Notes under the pieces: generated by a model | What the model saw: only the letters and a program-made list of their open reading frames with translations | Told to the model about the DNA's origin: nothing | Databases searched by the model: none | Shown: one piece after another, positions 1 through 8,773 of the stretch | Layout: the number at the start of each line of letters is the position of its first letter | Numbering within the stretch: the stretch's first letter is position 1 | Position numbers and translations under genes: made by a program | DNA from: Deltaproteobacteria bacterium | Lineage (GTDB): Bacteria; Desulfobacterota; GWC2-55-46; JADFVP01 | Direction: 5' to 3' | DNA: 64,000 bases | Assembly (NCBI GenBank): GCA_029262515.1 | Contig: JAJCZH010000008.1 | Span: 183,840 to 247,839, forward strand

Positions 1-331
1 ACTCGTTACCGTTCGGATCGCTGAAGTGAAAACGACGGCCACCCGGAAACGGGAAGATGTGCCTGATAATAGATCCTCCCGCACCCTCAATTTTTTTTTC
101 GGTACTCTCGAGTTCATTACTATAGAAGACCACAAGAGTTGCACCGTTTGCAGTTGAAGAACACAAGTCGGATTTAAAGAAGCCGCCGTTTATTCCCTCA
201 TCTTCAAAAGCAACATAATCGGGGCCGTAGTCCACAAATGACCAGCTGAAAACAGAAGAGAAAAAAGCTTTTGTCGCCTTTATATCTTTTGCAGGAAATT
301 CAATGTAATTAATTTTTTCATGCTCGTTCAT
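1..331 (-). CDS. VOC/glyoxalase-fold protein, 3' end cut by window edge
   Basis: This gene is absent from the ORF track because it runs off the window edge. Read on the minus strand from the ATG at 331 it begins MNEHEKINYIEFPAKDIKAT and continues with a beta-alpha-beta-beta-beta pattern ending PFPGGRRFHFSDPNGNE. That is the typical vicinal-oxygen-chelate (glyoxalase/bleomycin-resistance) module, with the late 'F.DP.GN' signature. About 110 codons are present; the C-terminus lies outside. Members include isomerases, dioxygenases and binding proteins, so no substrate can be assigned. A run of eight G lies 7 nt before the ATG and can act as a ribosome-binding site. The upstream NTF2-like frame reads into this one without a stop, so a fusion or coupled translation is possible. 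Confidence 0.75.
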   Translation of the reverse strand, partial: MNEHEKINYIEFPAKDIKATKAFFSSVFSWSFVDYGPDYVAFEDEGINGGFFKSDLCSSTANGATLVVFYSNELESTEKKIEGAGGSIIRHIFPFPGGRRFHFSDPNGNE

Positions 332-802
332 TATTTTACCCCCCCCAAAAAAGAAAAACATACTGTTGCACAAACTATCACTTGCCGGGTGATCGCTGTT
401 CATTAACCTACCAGATGATTTCCATACCTCTTCATCCACTCGTCTATTCTCTTTGATAAGGTCACCCTCAAATAGGTATCTCGCCTCGCCTTCTATCACG
501 AGATCCGGCGTTTCGGCAAGTGTAAACGTACAGCGCCACCTTCGAGATAAACTATTTCCATCGACTTTTGGCGGTGTGAGCGCGATAAGGGTCCGCGTAT
601 CGAAACGTCGATCAGTATTCGAAACGTCTTCTTTTAGGTAGGTAGTAACAGAAGCGCGCCCTTTACACTTAGGATCCGGCCCGCCAACATTCACATATGT
701 AGCGTCCTCTGCGAGATACTTCTCAAGCCTCAACCAATTGTCGTCTCTTACGGTTATCTCAAGATCTGCAGCAAAACTCTTGAACAAATCGACTATTCCC
801 AC
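332..802 (-). CDS. NTF2-like (SnoaL-type) small protein upstream of the VOC gene
   Basis: An open minus-strand frame starts at a GTG (802) with a GAGGT Shine-Dalgarno 5 nt upstream. It reads VDLFKSFAADLEITVRDDNW, then a Trp/Arg-rich beta-sheet region and LVIEGEARYLFEGDLIKE. A helix followed by a curved sheet with an 'AEDATY' early motif is the usual look of SnoaL-like/NTF2-like proteins, which are diverse hydrolases, isomerases or binding proteins; no substrate can be named. It lies just after ggt. There is no stop between it and the VOC ATG at 331. The last residues (a Phe4-Gly3 stretch encoded by homopolymers) look like untranslated leader, so the true C-terminus may be a frameshift or sequencing issue: one extra G would create TAA just before the VOC start. 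A TTG at 787 and a GTG at 862 are alternative starts. Confidence 0.55.
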
Positions 803-836
803 TTCGTACCTCAGTGCTCTTAAAGCATACTTTAGA

Positions 837-2567
837 TCAATATCCCGAGGCCTTTCCTTCACGCCTCGGGTCGGAGGCGCCGTAGAGAATTCCGCCTTCA
901 TTATCAACCAGTATGCTCGATGCCGCCCCCATGCTCTCCTTCACAGCAACGTTATGCCCCATACCTTCGAGTATCTTTACCGTATCGATACCGAGGCCCT
1001 CTTCTACCCTGACCACATCCGGCAGCCACTGGTGGTGAACCCTTACGGCGTTTACGGCCTCCTGAATATTCATTCCGTGATCGATCACATTCATAATAAC
1101 CTGCAGGGTCGTAGTGATAATTCTGGAACCTCCGGGACTTCCGGTAACTATGAAGGGTCTATTCTCTTTGAGAACAATGGTGGGCGACATGGAACTTAAC
1201 ATACGCTTTCCGGGCTCTACCGCGTTAGCGACTCCGCCGATAAGACCGTATGCATTCGGCACTCCGGGCTTTGAGCTGAAATCGTCCATCTCGTTATTGA
1301 GAAGAAAACCGGCCCCCTTGACTGCAATGCCGGAACCGTAACTGAAGTTGATGGTGTATGTGTTCGAGACGGCATTACCCTCGGAGTCAACCACGGTGAA
1401 GTGGGTAGTCTCGTTGCTCTCATAACCTGGAGGCTTTCCGGGTGATATTTTTTTACTATCGCTTGCAACTTTACTATCAATCTGGCGGCGTATTTTTGCC
1501 GCGTACTCTTTTTGTATTAATCCGTTTACCGGAACTCTTACAAAGTCCGGGTCTCCCAAATACTTGGAACGGTCCGCATAAGCCCGTTTCATGGCCTCGG
1601 TCATATAATGGATTGATTGAGCCGAGTTATGTCCGAGTGAGCCGATATCATAACCTTCGAGAGCATTCAGGATCTGAACGATATGGACGCCGCCCGAACT
1701 CGGTGGGGACATGGAGTAGATATCATAACCCCTATATGTGCCTTTTACCGGTTGCCGCAAGACCGGTCCATAGCTCCTCAGGTCCTCTCTGGTAATTAAC
1801 CCGCCGTTCGACTCCATCTCGCTGACAATAAGCTCTGCGATCTTTCCTTCATAGAAGGCCTCCTTACCCTTAGCGGCAATCGTCTTTAACGTCTCTGCAA
1901 GCTGCTTCTGTATAAAAAGTTCGCCCGGTTCATAATTGCTGCCGTCGGGATGAAAGTAGAGCTGCCGTGTCGAGGGCCAACTGCCAAGCCTCTTTGCGCT
2001 CGACTTGATCGAGTTACTAAAGTCAGGGGTAACCACAAACCCCTCTTCAGCAATCTTGATGGCCGGCGCGAGCGCTTCAGCGAGTGAGATACTACCGAAC
2101 TCTTTAAGCGCAAGCGCGAGCCCGGAGACCGTACCCGGAACCCCGGCTGAGAGGTGGCTGAATCTGCTCAGCCTGTTATCGGGATTACCGGCTTTATCGA
2201 GAAACATATCACGACGAGCCAGAGCCGGAGCTCTCTCGCGGTAATCTATTGCTACCACCTTTTCTGTCTTCGCCGAATAGACAAGCATAAAACCACCACC
2301 GCCGACATTACCGGCTCGCGGTAGCGTAACAGCCATTACAAAACCGATGGTAACTGCCGCGTCAATAGCGTTACCGCCATTTTTCAAGACCTCAAGACCG
2401 ATATCTGCGGCAGTGCTCTCACCTGTTACCACCATGCCGCTCCTGCCCTGAATAGGAGTATAGATATCACGATTACTAATAATCGGCGGCTGTGCCCCGA
2501 GAGTGCCGACAGTAAAGAAGAGGAGCACGAGTGTGCCAAAGAGAGTCTTTAAATAGATCATAAGCAT
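837..2567 (-). CDS. ggt: gamma-glutamyltransferase (glutathione hydrolase), secreted
   Basis: This is a 576-residue N-terminal-nucleophile hydrolase that cleaves the gamma-glutamyl bond of glutathione and related peptides, normally in the periplasm. Residues 1-25 form a signal peptide (hydrophobic GTLVLLFFTVGTLGAQ). The large-subunit start STAADIGLEVLKNGGNAIDA is typical. The autoprocessing site is NETTHFTVVD, with the nucleophile expected to be Thr387, the first residue of the mature small subunit. The substrate-loop motifs SSMSPTIV and GSPGGSRI are present and length is normal for the family. It is the first gene of a minus-strand run followed closely by the NTF2-like and VOC genes. Two tandem TGTCAAACTG repeats lie 30-50 bp upstream of the start. 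In anaerobes the enzyme usually serves sulfur or amino-acid scavenging from peptides (family knowledge). Confidence 0.95.
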   Translation of the reverse strand: MLMIYLKTLFGTLVLLFFTVGTLGAQPPIISNRDIYTPIQGRSGMVVTGESTAADIGLEVLKNGGNAIDAAVTIGFVMAVTLPRAGNVGGGGFMLVYSAKTEKVVAIDYRERAPALARRDMFLDKAGNPDNRLSRFSHLSAGVPGTVSGLALALKEFGSISLAEALAPAIKIAEEGFVVTPDFSNSIKSSAKRLGSWPSTRQLYFHPDGSNYEPGELFIQKQLAETLKTIAAKGKEAFYEGKIAELIVSEMESNGGLITREDLRSYGPVLRQPVKGTYRGYDIYSMSPPSSGGVHIVQILNALEGYDIGSLGHNSAQSIHYMTEAMKRAYADRSKYLGDPDFVRVPVNGLIQKEYAAKIRRQIDSKVASDSKKISPGKPPGYESNETTHFTVVDSEGNAVSNTYTINFSYGSGIAVKGAGFLLNNEMDDFSSKPGVPNAYGLIGGVANAVEPGKRMLSSMSPTIVLKENRPFIVTGSPGGSRIITTTLQVIMNVIDHGMNIQEAVNAVRVHHQWLPDVVRVEEGLGIDTVKILEGMGHNVAVKESMGAASSILVDNEGGILYGASDPRREGKASGY

Positions 2568-3100
2568 ATAATCACTTTATCCCTGCTCATCTCCTTTGTC
2601 AAACTGTGTCAAACTGATACAGAGTCACTAGTACACCTACAAAGAGAGCATCGGTATACTCTTAGATGTGCCGATTTCCACTTGAAATATTGTGCCTTGA
2701 ATATCACAACTCTATCAAACCAAAAATTATTGAGATATCTCTATACTGTTGGCTTTTTCTCCAAAAAAAAATACAAAAACGACCGCACATAACCAATGGA
2801 GTCTTATTAGTGTATATCTCTGTATGACAGTGTATAATTACGTTACACCAGTTAGCGAACAACTAACCTCCTGAAGTTTATCGGAGGCTACACTACGAAC
2901 TCTAACTACATCCTAGGTCAAACATATGTTCCAGGGGCATCTTTACTAAATCCTTTTTAAGATAATCCAAAACGCTTACAATTGGAAAGTAGCATAAGAA
3001 ATATACAACATATTGGCAAGATTCACAATTATCAACTACAGGAAGTACTCGACAAGAACTGTACCCCACTTTGCACCCCACTTCTATTCTCAACAACAGA
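2568..3100. other. gene-poor intergenic stretch
   Basis: No convincing gene, RNA or mobile element was found between the ggt start and the tRNA-associated hairpin at 3101. The sequence is AT-rich and has only short ORFs without family resemblance (for example the 64-aa minus frame at 2902-3096). It contains the ggt upstream repeats and some AT-rich promoter-like sequence. Confidence 0.6.
2597..2616. repeat. tandem 10-bp direct repeat upstream of ggt
   Basis: TGTCAAACTG occurs twice head to tail with no spacer, starting about 30 bp upstream of the ggt start codon. On the ggt strand each copy contains TTTGACA, a -35-like hexamer. It could be an operator or overlapping promoter elements; function is inferred only from position. 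Confidence 0.4.
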
Positions 3101-3126
3101 GGGGGTAAGGCTTATGCCTTACCCCC
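3101..3126 (-). terminator. strong hairpin after the second copy of the tRNA-Pro 3' end
   Basis: A perfect 11-bp stem with a 4-nt loop (GGGGGTAAGGC-TTAT-GCCTTACCCCC) lies just downstream, in minus-strand transcription, of the duplicated tRNA-Pro 3' end at 3140-3164. There is no U-tract, so termination is uncertain. It may be a processing or stability hairpin for the tRNA-derived transcript. Confidence 0.4.
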
Positions 3127-3139
3127 CTGTCTTTACTAC

Positions 3140-3164
3140 TAATACTGGTCGGGGCGAGAGGATT
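3140..3164 (-). repeat. 25-bp duplicated 3' end of tRNA-Pro (second copy 3324-3348)
   Basis: The 25 bases at 3140-3164 are identical to 3324-3348. The latter span the acceptor 3' strand, encoded CCA and six following bases of tRNA-Pro. The two copies are 184 bp apart in direct orientation, with this one downstream of the tRNA. This resembles either an attachment-site duplication from a lost element or the rtT-type repeats known downstream of E. coli tyrT. A 16-bp T-arm-like sequence at 3256-3271 is inverted relative to 3344-3359. Confidence 0.7.
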
Positions 3165-3282
3165 ATCTTGCCCATCCGTGGACTCGACCCTGCGGGCTTA
3201 CACGCCTGTCGGCGCGGACGTTCCATTTTGCTGTCCTGAAAATGGCCAAACCTCCTCGGAGGTTCGAATCCACCACAAAAGT

Positions 3283-3324
3283 AAAAGAGCGGAAACACGG
3301 CAAAAACCGTGCTCCCGCTCTTTT
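3283..3324 (-). terminator. rho-independent terminator of tRNA-Pro
   Basis: A long hairpin with outer stem AAAAGAGCGG/CCGCTCTTTT and inner stem CACGG/CCGTG lies immediately downstream of the encoded CCA of tRNA-Pro. On the minus strand it ends in TTTT-ACTTTT. Position and shape fit an intrinsic terminator for the tRNA transcript. Confidence 0.75.
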
Positions 3325-3329
3325 AATAC

Positions 3330-3406
<77 letters not shown>

Positions 3407-3438
3407 ACATAAGAAATATAAAATTGTTACGGAAAAGT

Positions 3439-3801
3439 TCAGTCGGCAAGAATCTTCTTGAGACTCTTCAACTCTCTTGTAATGGACTTTATCGCCTTCG
3501 AGTACTTATCATCAGGAAAGGTTATACCGAGCTGGTTCTTTGCCTTAGCCTCTTTCTGAATCTGCCTGATCCGTTTCTTGGCTCCCTCAAGCGTATACTT
3601 CTCTTTATACAGCAGTCTCTTGATCTCAAGAATAAGGTCCACATCACCGCGACTGTATACCCTCTGCCTGGTCAGCGACTTCTTGGGACTTATTATCTTA
3701 AACTCCGACTCCCAGTATCTCAAGACATACGGCTTTACACTGGTAAGGGTGGCCACCTCACCGATCTTGAAGTACAACTTGTCAGGGATCTGCTGTGCCA
3801 T
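3439..3801 (-). CDS. MerR-family transcriptional regulator
   Basis: The N-terminal winged helix-turn-helix reads [25 protein letters not shown] followed by [11 protein letters not shown], the MerR DNA-binding signature. A coiled-coil tail ([20 protein letters not shown]) would mediate dimerisation. I prefer the internal ATG at 3801 ([10 protein letters not shown]); the track's GTG at 3855 adds 18 residues unlike the family. There is no metal-binding cysteine cluster or ligand domain, so no effector can be predicted. It is the last gene of the thrS-infC-rpmI-rplT-pheST-ihfA series. A MerR gene after ihfA is a common arrangement in deltaproteobacteria-like genomes, and its targets are generally unknown. 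Confidence 0.88.
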   Translation of the reverse strand: MAQQIPDKLYFKIGEVATLTSVKPYVLRYWESEFKIISPKKSLTRQRVYSRGDVDLILEIKRLLYKEKYTLEGAKKRIRQIQKEAKAKNQLGITFPDDKYSKAIKSITRELKSLKKILAD

Positions 3802-3995
3802 AATCGACCGGGATTGTCTGTTTAAAGGTTTAACGCCACACATACCCTCGCGCACTGTTTAAACATTCAAGTCTATAGATAAAAAAATAACTACTTCTAA
3901 TGGAGCTGCTCAGGCGGTGAAAGGAAAAGGATACGAAGAGAGCATCCCTGTTGTTATAAAAGAGAACGCTCCGTCATGCCGCCTCCAACGAAGTG

Positions 3996-4307
3996 CTAAA
4001 CCTGCGGCTCAGCGGAGACCGGTTTGCTCGCTTTTGAGTTTATCGACTTCTTCAGAAGCTGGCTCGCCTTAAAGGTCATCACCTTTCTCTCGTCAATAGT
4101 AATCTCGCCTCCGGTCTGCGGATTACGTCCCCTGCGGGCCCGCTTCTGCCGGACACTGAAGTTGCCGAAACCTGATATTTTAACCTTTTCACCCTCTTCG
4201 AGAGTTACCTTCAGGGCCTCAAATATCTTCTCAATCACGGTCGCAACGTCTTTTTTCGAATAACCAACTTTTTCATACACAATTTCTACAATATCCGCCT
4301 TTGTCAT
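3996..4307 (-). CDS. ihfA: integration host factor alpha subunit / HU-family DNA-bending protein
   Basis: This is a 103-residue DNABII protein. It has the N-terminal helices MTKADIVEIVYEKVGYSKKD and the DNA-wrapping arm GFGNFSVRQKRARRGRNPQTGGEI, with the Pro that intercalates DNA. Its position directly after pheT is the conserved location of ihfA. IHF bends DNA at promoters and recombination sites. The ATG at 4307 is preceded by a run of eight G and one T. The track's extra residues MSGGG come from reading a TTG through that G-run, so the shorter start is preferred. The Lys/Ser-rich tail KASKPVSAEPQV is somewhat longer than in E. coli. Confidence 0.93.
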   Translation of the reverse strand: MTKADIVEIVYEKVGYSKKDVATVIEKIFEALKVTLEEGEKVKISGFGNFSVRQKRARRGRNPQTGGEITIDERKVMTFKASQLLKKSINSKASKPVSAEPQV

Positions 4308-4350
4308 ACCCCCCCCTGACAAATTAGATAATCAGTCTTGCTAATCAAGA

Positions 4351-6783
4351 CTATTGTCCCCGTATCTCGGCACCGAACCGAGACGTCAAATCGCTCTGTA
4401 CCTTAGAATGCACACTATCGACTTCTGCCTGCTTCAATGTTCCTGCGAGGCTCCTGTAAGTAATACGCAGAGCAATAGAGCGACTGCCCTCCGGTATTTC
4501 GTTTCCACAGTATACATCAAACAAGTCAACCTTTTCAATAAGTTTTGTGTCTATCTTCTCAATAGATGAGAGAATCTTACTATAAGCGACTGTTGAGTCG
4601 ACTATAAATGCCACATCCCTTACAGAACCCGGGTAGCGCGCCAGAGGACGGTACTTCTTCTTAGATGATGCAACAGCCGAGAGGATCTCTATATCCAATT
4701 CAAAGAGATAGGCCGGTTTTAAAAGCCCATACCTGCTCTGTATATCCGGGTGAACCTCTCCAAAGAGGCCGGCAGAGGCGGAACCGAGTTTAATTAAGGC
4801 CGATTTGCCTGGATGAAAAAGCCGCGCATCGTCTTCACCCACACTCTTAAACCGCATAGGGATTCTCACGCCTACTCCATCCAAAACTCTTTCAACTATA
4901 CCTTTTATATCATAAAAATCAACCCACTCCTTGGGAGAATTCCAACTTATACCCCATCTGGAGCCATACAGCACCCCTGCAACCTTCCAGCTCTGATCCG
5001 GCAGCATCTCCGAAGAGTCCTCTTCCACCGCATTAAGAGCAAAGACCGGAGCCACCTCAAAGAGCGCCACGTCATCGTTTTTAACCTGCAAGTTACGCTT
5101 AAGGCACTCCATAAGCGAAGGCATCAGGCTTCTGCGCATGATCGACTGATCTACGCTTAGCGGGTTCATAACTTCAAGGGGCAACGCGCCAACCGGGCCC
5201 GTTACCTCAAACTCTTCCCTGGAGACGAAGCTGTAGTTGAGCGCCTCGGCAAGACCCGCGCTTGAGAGCAGTTCAGTTATGCGCCTCTTGATACCCAGCA
5301 TCGAAGTCGCGCCACCTGGCATAAGTCCGGCCACCGGCAAAGTCGTCGGAATATTATCATAACCGAACAGACGCGCAGCCTCCTCAAGCAGGTCTTCCTC
5401 AATAATAATATCCCTCCTGTAAGCAGGCGGCGTCACCTCCAGCACACTCGCCCCGTTGTCCTTGCCGGATACCACGCTCATACCGAGCCTGGTAAAGACT
5501 TCGGCAACCTCTTTAGAGTCAACCGGAATACCGAGCAACTGTTCTGCGCGCTTTACCCTGAAAACAAGCGGTTTCGCTTCATACTTCGCCGGGTAGAGAT
5601 CAACTCTACCCGTAGCAACCATACCGCCGGCAATCTTCAGTATAAGCGCCGTTGCGTGGTCCAACGCCTCGGTAACAGCATCTATATCAACGCCGCGCTC
5701 GAACCTGTAAGAAGAGTCGGACGAAAGACCCAGGGCTTTCGATGTGCGGCGGACCGAAGTCGGCTCAAAGTAAGCGGACTCGATAAGGACGCGAGTAGTC
5801 GTCTCGTCCACTTCGCTCGACTTACCGCCCATAACGCCCGCAACTGCCACCGGACGCGATTCGTCGGCAATAACGCACATACCCTCAGTCAGATTACGCA
5901 CGGTATTGTCTATAGTCTCAATCGTCTCGCCGCTCTTGGCCGGACGTACGATGATCTTAGAACCTTCTATTTTGTCCAGGTCGAACGCATGAAGGGGTTG
6001 GCCAAGTTCGAGCAGCGCATAGTTTGTTATGTCAACTACGTTATTGACGCTGCGAAGCCCGTTGACCTCAAGACGCTTAACTATATAATCCGGAGTCGGG
6101 CTTATTTTAACTCCCTCTATCACACGCGCAGAGTACCGCGCACACGGCGCACCATCTTCAATCCTTACGTTGACCAGACTCTCGACACTGCCGCCTCTCT
6201 CTTCAACCGTTATACTTTTACAGGTGAACGTAGCGTCGGTTACCGCAGCTACTTCACGCGCAAGACCGCGCATGGAGAGAAGATCGGGCCGGTTAGGGGT
6301 AATGCCCGCGTCGAGTATAAAATCCTGGATACCAAGAACGTCGAGAGCATCGAGGCCGACCGGGGTATCAGGAGGAAGAATCATTATACCGTCAGACTCT
6401 TTGGCTATTCCGAGTTCAACCTCGGAGCACATCATGCCGTTGCTCTCAACACCTCGAATCTTGGATCTCTTTATCTTAAAGTCTCCGGGAAGGCGCGCGC
6501 CGTGTACGGCGAGCACGACCTTGTCGCCCGGAGCCATGTTCTTCGCGCCGCAGACTATCTTCAGCTCACCTTCCGCGGTCTTAACGTCACAGAGGCTTAA
6601 CTTGTCAGCATTAGGATGAGGCTCGACAGTAACGACCTCAGCCGTTACGACGCCTGTGATACCGCCGGAGAGATCAGTAACGGTCTCTATCTCGGTACCG
6701 GTTATCGTCAGCCTGTCGGCGAGAGTCTGTACCGGTTCAAGACCGTCTACAAACTCACTCAACCAGTTGTAGCTAAATAACAT
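4351..6783 (-). CDS. pheT: phenylalanyl-tRNA synthetase beta chain
   Basis: This 810-residue beta subunit forms an alpha2-beta2 enzyme with PheS that charges tRNA-Phe in the cytoplasm. In order there is an EMAP-II-like tRNA-binding domain (about 40-150, VVTAEVVTVEPHPNADKLSLC), the B3/B4 editing domain that clears mischarged tyrosine, B5 DNA-binding-like modules, a core catalytic-like domain (FHPGKSALIKLG), and the C-terminal anticodon-binding FDX-ACB domain (KKYRPLARYPGSVRDVAFIV). Length is normal. It follows pheS with a 122-bp gap and precedes ihfA with a short gap, the conserved operon order. The long plus-strand ORF at 5656-6600 is its antisense shadow. Confidence 0.97.
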   Translation of the reverse strand: MLFSYNWLSEFVDGLEPVQTLADRLTITGTEIETVTDLSGGITGVVTAEVVTVEPHPNADKLSLCDVKTAEGELKIVCGAKNMAPGDKVVLAVHGARLPGDFKIKRSKIRGVESNGMMCSEVELGIAKESDGIMILPPDTPVGLDALDVLGIQDFILDAGITPNRPDLLSMRGLAREVAAVTDATFTCKSITVEERGGSVESLVNVRIEDGAPCARYSARVIEGVKISPTPDYIVKRLEVNGLRSVNNVVDITNYALLELGQPLHAFDLDKIEGSKIIVRPAKSGETIETIDNTVRNLTEGMCVIADESRPVAVAGVMGGKSSEVDETTTRVLIESAYFEPTSVRRTSKALGLSSDSSYRFERGVDIDAVTEALDHATALILKIAGGMVATGRVDLYPAKYEAKPLVFRVKRAEQLLGIPVDSKEVAEVFTRLGMSVVSGKDNGASVLEVTPPAYRRDIIIEEDLLEEAARLFGYDNIPTTLPVAGLMPGGATSMLGIKRRITELLSSAGLAEALNYSFVSREEFEVTGPVGALPLEVMNPLSVDQSIMRRSLMPSLMECLKRNLQVKNDDVALFEVAPVFALNAVEEDSSEMLPDQSWKVAGVLYGSRWGISWNSPKEWVDFYDIKGIVERVLDGVGVRIPMRFKSVGEDDARLFHPGKSALIKLGSASAGLFGEVHPDIQSRYGLLKPAYLFELDIEILSAVASSKKKYRPLARYPGSVRDVAFIVDSTVAYSKILSSIEKIDTKLIEKVDLFDVYCGNEIPEGSRSIALRITYRSLAGTLKQAEVDSVHSKVQSDLTSRFGAEIRGQ

Positions 6784-6905
6784 TAGTAAATAACCTTTAT
6801 AGGTTTGAATTCGTACTCAAGAACTCCGAATCACCTGATAGCAACAGAGACCGTCACTCTCCCTTACCTCCCGAACTCAACGGGTTGAGAAAAACCGGCC
6901 GGCGG

Positions 6906-7928
6906 TCAGTACTGTGAGAGAAAACGTAGATCGTTATCGAAAAAGAGGCGTATATCGTCTATGCCGTACTTGAGCATCGCCATGCGTTCAATACCGAGTC
7001 CAAAAGCAAAACCGGAGACCTTCTCCGGGTCGTACTTGACGGACTTGAAGACCTCGGGGTGGATCATACCGCTTCCGAGGACCTCGAGCCACCCGCTGCC
7101 CTTGCAGACCCTGCAGACAGCACTCTTGCCCTTGCAGATAACGCAACGTATATCGACCTCTGCGCTAGGCTCGGTAAAAGGGAAGAAACTCGGACGAAAA
7201 CGTACCTCAATATTTTCGCCGAAGAATGAGTGGAGAAAGTGGGTCAGGACGCCCTTTAAGTTGCTGAAGGTTACATTGGTATCGACCATAAAACCTTCAA
7301 CCTGATGGAACATCGGCGTGTGGGTTACGTCGGAGTCGCGTCTGTAAACGGTGCCAGGAGCGATAATACGAAGCGGCGGCGGGTGCTCTTCCATAACCCG
7401 AATCTGCACCGGTGACGTATGGGTCCGCAAGAGGACCTCTTCATTAATATAGAAGGTATCTTGCATGTCGCGGGCCGGATGGTCGCGCGGAATATTCAAG
7501 GCCTCGAAGTTGTAGTAATCGACCTCGACCTCGGGCCCTTCGGCAATGCCGAAACCGAGAGAGGCGAATATATCTTCAACCTCGTAGAGAACACGGGTGA
7601 CAGGGTGGATAGAGCCGAGAGAACGAGCGCGGCCCGGAAGCGTAACATCGAGCCGTTCGGTCTTTAACCTCTCGGCCTGCTCTGCGGCGTGGATACTGGC
7701 GAGGCGAGTCTCTATCTCGCTCTCAAGACTGGTCTTGACCGTATTTATAAACTCACCCGCCCTCTTTCTTTCGTCAACGGCAAGCGCACCGATGTCTTTG
7801 AAGAGACCCTGCAACACACCTTTTCTACCTAAATACTTCGACTTGACCGTAAGCAGAGAGCCCTTTACGCCTGACTTTTCAATCTCGGCGCGGGCTTCGT
7901 TCAGGAGTTCTTCAAGCCTCTCCCTCAT
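6906..7928 (-). CDS. pheS: phenylalanyl-tRNA synthetase alpha chain
   Basis: This is the 340-residue class II catalytic subunit. The N-terminal coiled coil, residues 1 to about 85, binds tRNA-Phe. Class II motif 2 is [22 protein letters not shown] and motif 3 is [10 protein letters not shown]-like ([21 protein letters not shown]). Four cysteines ([16 protein letters not shown]) lie in an insertion before motif 3; they are not in every PheS and could bind zinc. The start ATG overlaps the rplT stop by 4 nt (ATGA), indicating translational coupling. Confidence 0.97.
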   Translation of the reverse strand: MRERLEELLNEARAEIEKSGVKGSLLTVKSKYLGRKGVLQGLFKDIGALAVDERKRAGEFINTVKTSLESEIETRLASIHAAEQAERLKTERLDVTLPGRARSLGSIHPVTRVLYEVEDIFASLGFGIAEGPEVEVDYYNFEALNIPRDHPARDMQDTFYINEEVLLRTHTSPVQIRVMEEHPPPLRIIAPGTVYRRDSDVTHTPMFHQVEGFMVDTNVTFSNLKGVLTHFLHSFFGENIEVRFRPSFFPFTEPSAEVDIRCVICKGKSAVCRVCKGSGWLEVLGSGMIHPEVFKSVKYDPEKVSGFAFGLGIERMAMLKYGIDDIRLFFDNDLRFLSQY

Positions 7929-8284
7929 GCGGCAAGGCTTTCCTTAGCTATATTTACCACGCGGGTGAATCCTGCCGGGTCTTTGACGGCCATGTCAGCT
8001 AGCACCTTACGGTCGAGCGAAACGTTGGCTTTAATGAGACCGTTGATAAGTCTCGAATACGTTATGTCATTAGACCTTGCGGCGGCATTGATACGGACTA
8101 TCCATAGGCGCCTGATTTCGCGCTTCTTTGTCTTACGGTGCGCATATGCGTAGCAGAGCGCCCTGTCTACCGCCTCTGTGGCTATACTGTAAAGACTACC
8201 TCTGGCACCCCTGTAACCCTTGGAGGCCTTCAGAACTTTTTTTCTCTTCTTGTTGGCGTGTACGCCCCTCTTTACTCTTGGCAT
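7925..8284 (-). CDS. rplT: 50S ribosomal protein L20
   Basis: This 119-residue basic protein starts [20 protein letters not shown] and has the [21 protein letters not shown] region typical of L20. L20 binds 23S rRNA early in 50S assembly and in many bacteria represses its own operon by binding the mRNA leader. It lies between rpmI and pheS in the conserved infC operon and its stop overlaps the pheS start. Confidence 0.98.
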   Translation of the reverse strand: MPRVKRGVHANKKRKKVLKASKGYRGARGSLYSIATEAVDRALCYAYAHRKTKKREIRRLWIVRINAAARSNDITYSRLINGLIKANVSLDRKVLADMAVKDPAGFTRVVNIAKESLAA

Positions 8285-8383
8285 CTTGTACTGCTCCTTT
8301 CACAACTTTTTTCTATAGTATAAAAATATCCGGCTAACGGGACTGTCTGGAACCCTGCTTTAGACATGCTCCCTACTGCACCG

Positions 8384-8581
8384 TTAGGCGTACGGAATCA
8401 TCTTTCTTACGTTGCTGACATCGGCCTTATCAACCAGAACACCCTTGCCGAGCGTACGCTTGCGGTCGGTTCCCTTGGGCGTAAGTATGTGCCTGAGCCC
8501 TGATTTCCTGCGCTTTATCTTTCCTGTGCCGGTAAGCTTAAAACGCTTGGCCGCACCCCTGTGTGTCTTTATCTTCGGCAT
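8384..8581 (-). CDS. rpmI: 50S ribosomal protein L35
   Basis: This 65-residue, highly basic protein starts [20 protein letters not shown] and ends NVRKMIPYA, a standard L35. It sits between infC and rplT. The 190-bp gap from infC holds an inverted repeat (GGAAGA...TCTTCC) on the transcribed strand that could be part of an L20-type autoregulatory leader, by analogy only. Confidence 0.97.
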   Translation of the reverse strand: MPKIKTHRGAAKRFKLTGTGKIKRRKSGLRHILTPKGTDRKRTLGKGVLVDKADVSNVRKMIPYA

Positions 8582-8773
8582 CTGTACTACCCTCTCATTT
8601 ACTTACTGTTTTTAACTATCTTAATAACCCGGTGGCAATCTCTACCGGACAGGCCGACACGGCCTTGGAAGAATCGGCAACTCATACTCTTCCAACAACC
8701 TCGGTTCTACGATTCAAAAATAGGCCCAATATCATAATTAGACCCCATATATCAAAAACAGGCACCGCCAGCC

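Noticed and set aside
2902-3096. Short minus-strand ORF with a frame resembling an integrase C-terminus (KWGAKWGT-like)
   Set aside because: Only a few residues match when read in another frame, no catalytic motif, and no upstream integrase is visible. Not enough to call a phage remnant.
5656-6600. 314-aa plus-strand ORF
   Set aside because: It is antisense to pheT, has no family similarity I recognise, and arises from codon periodicity.
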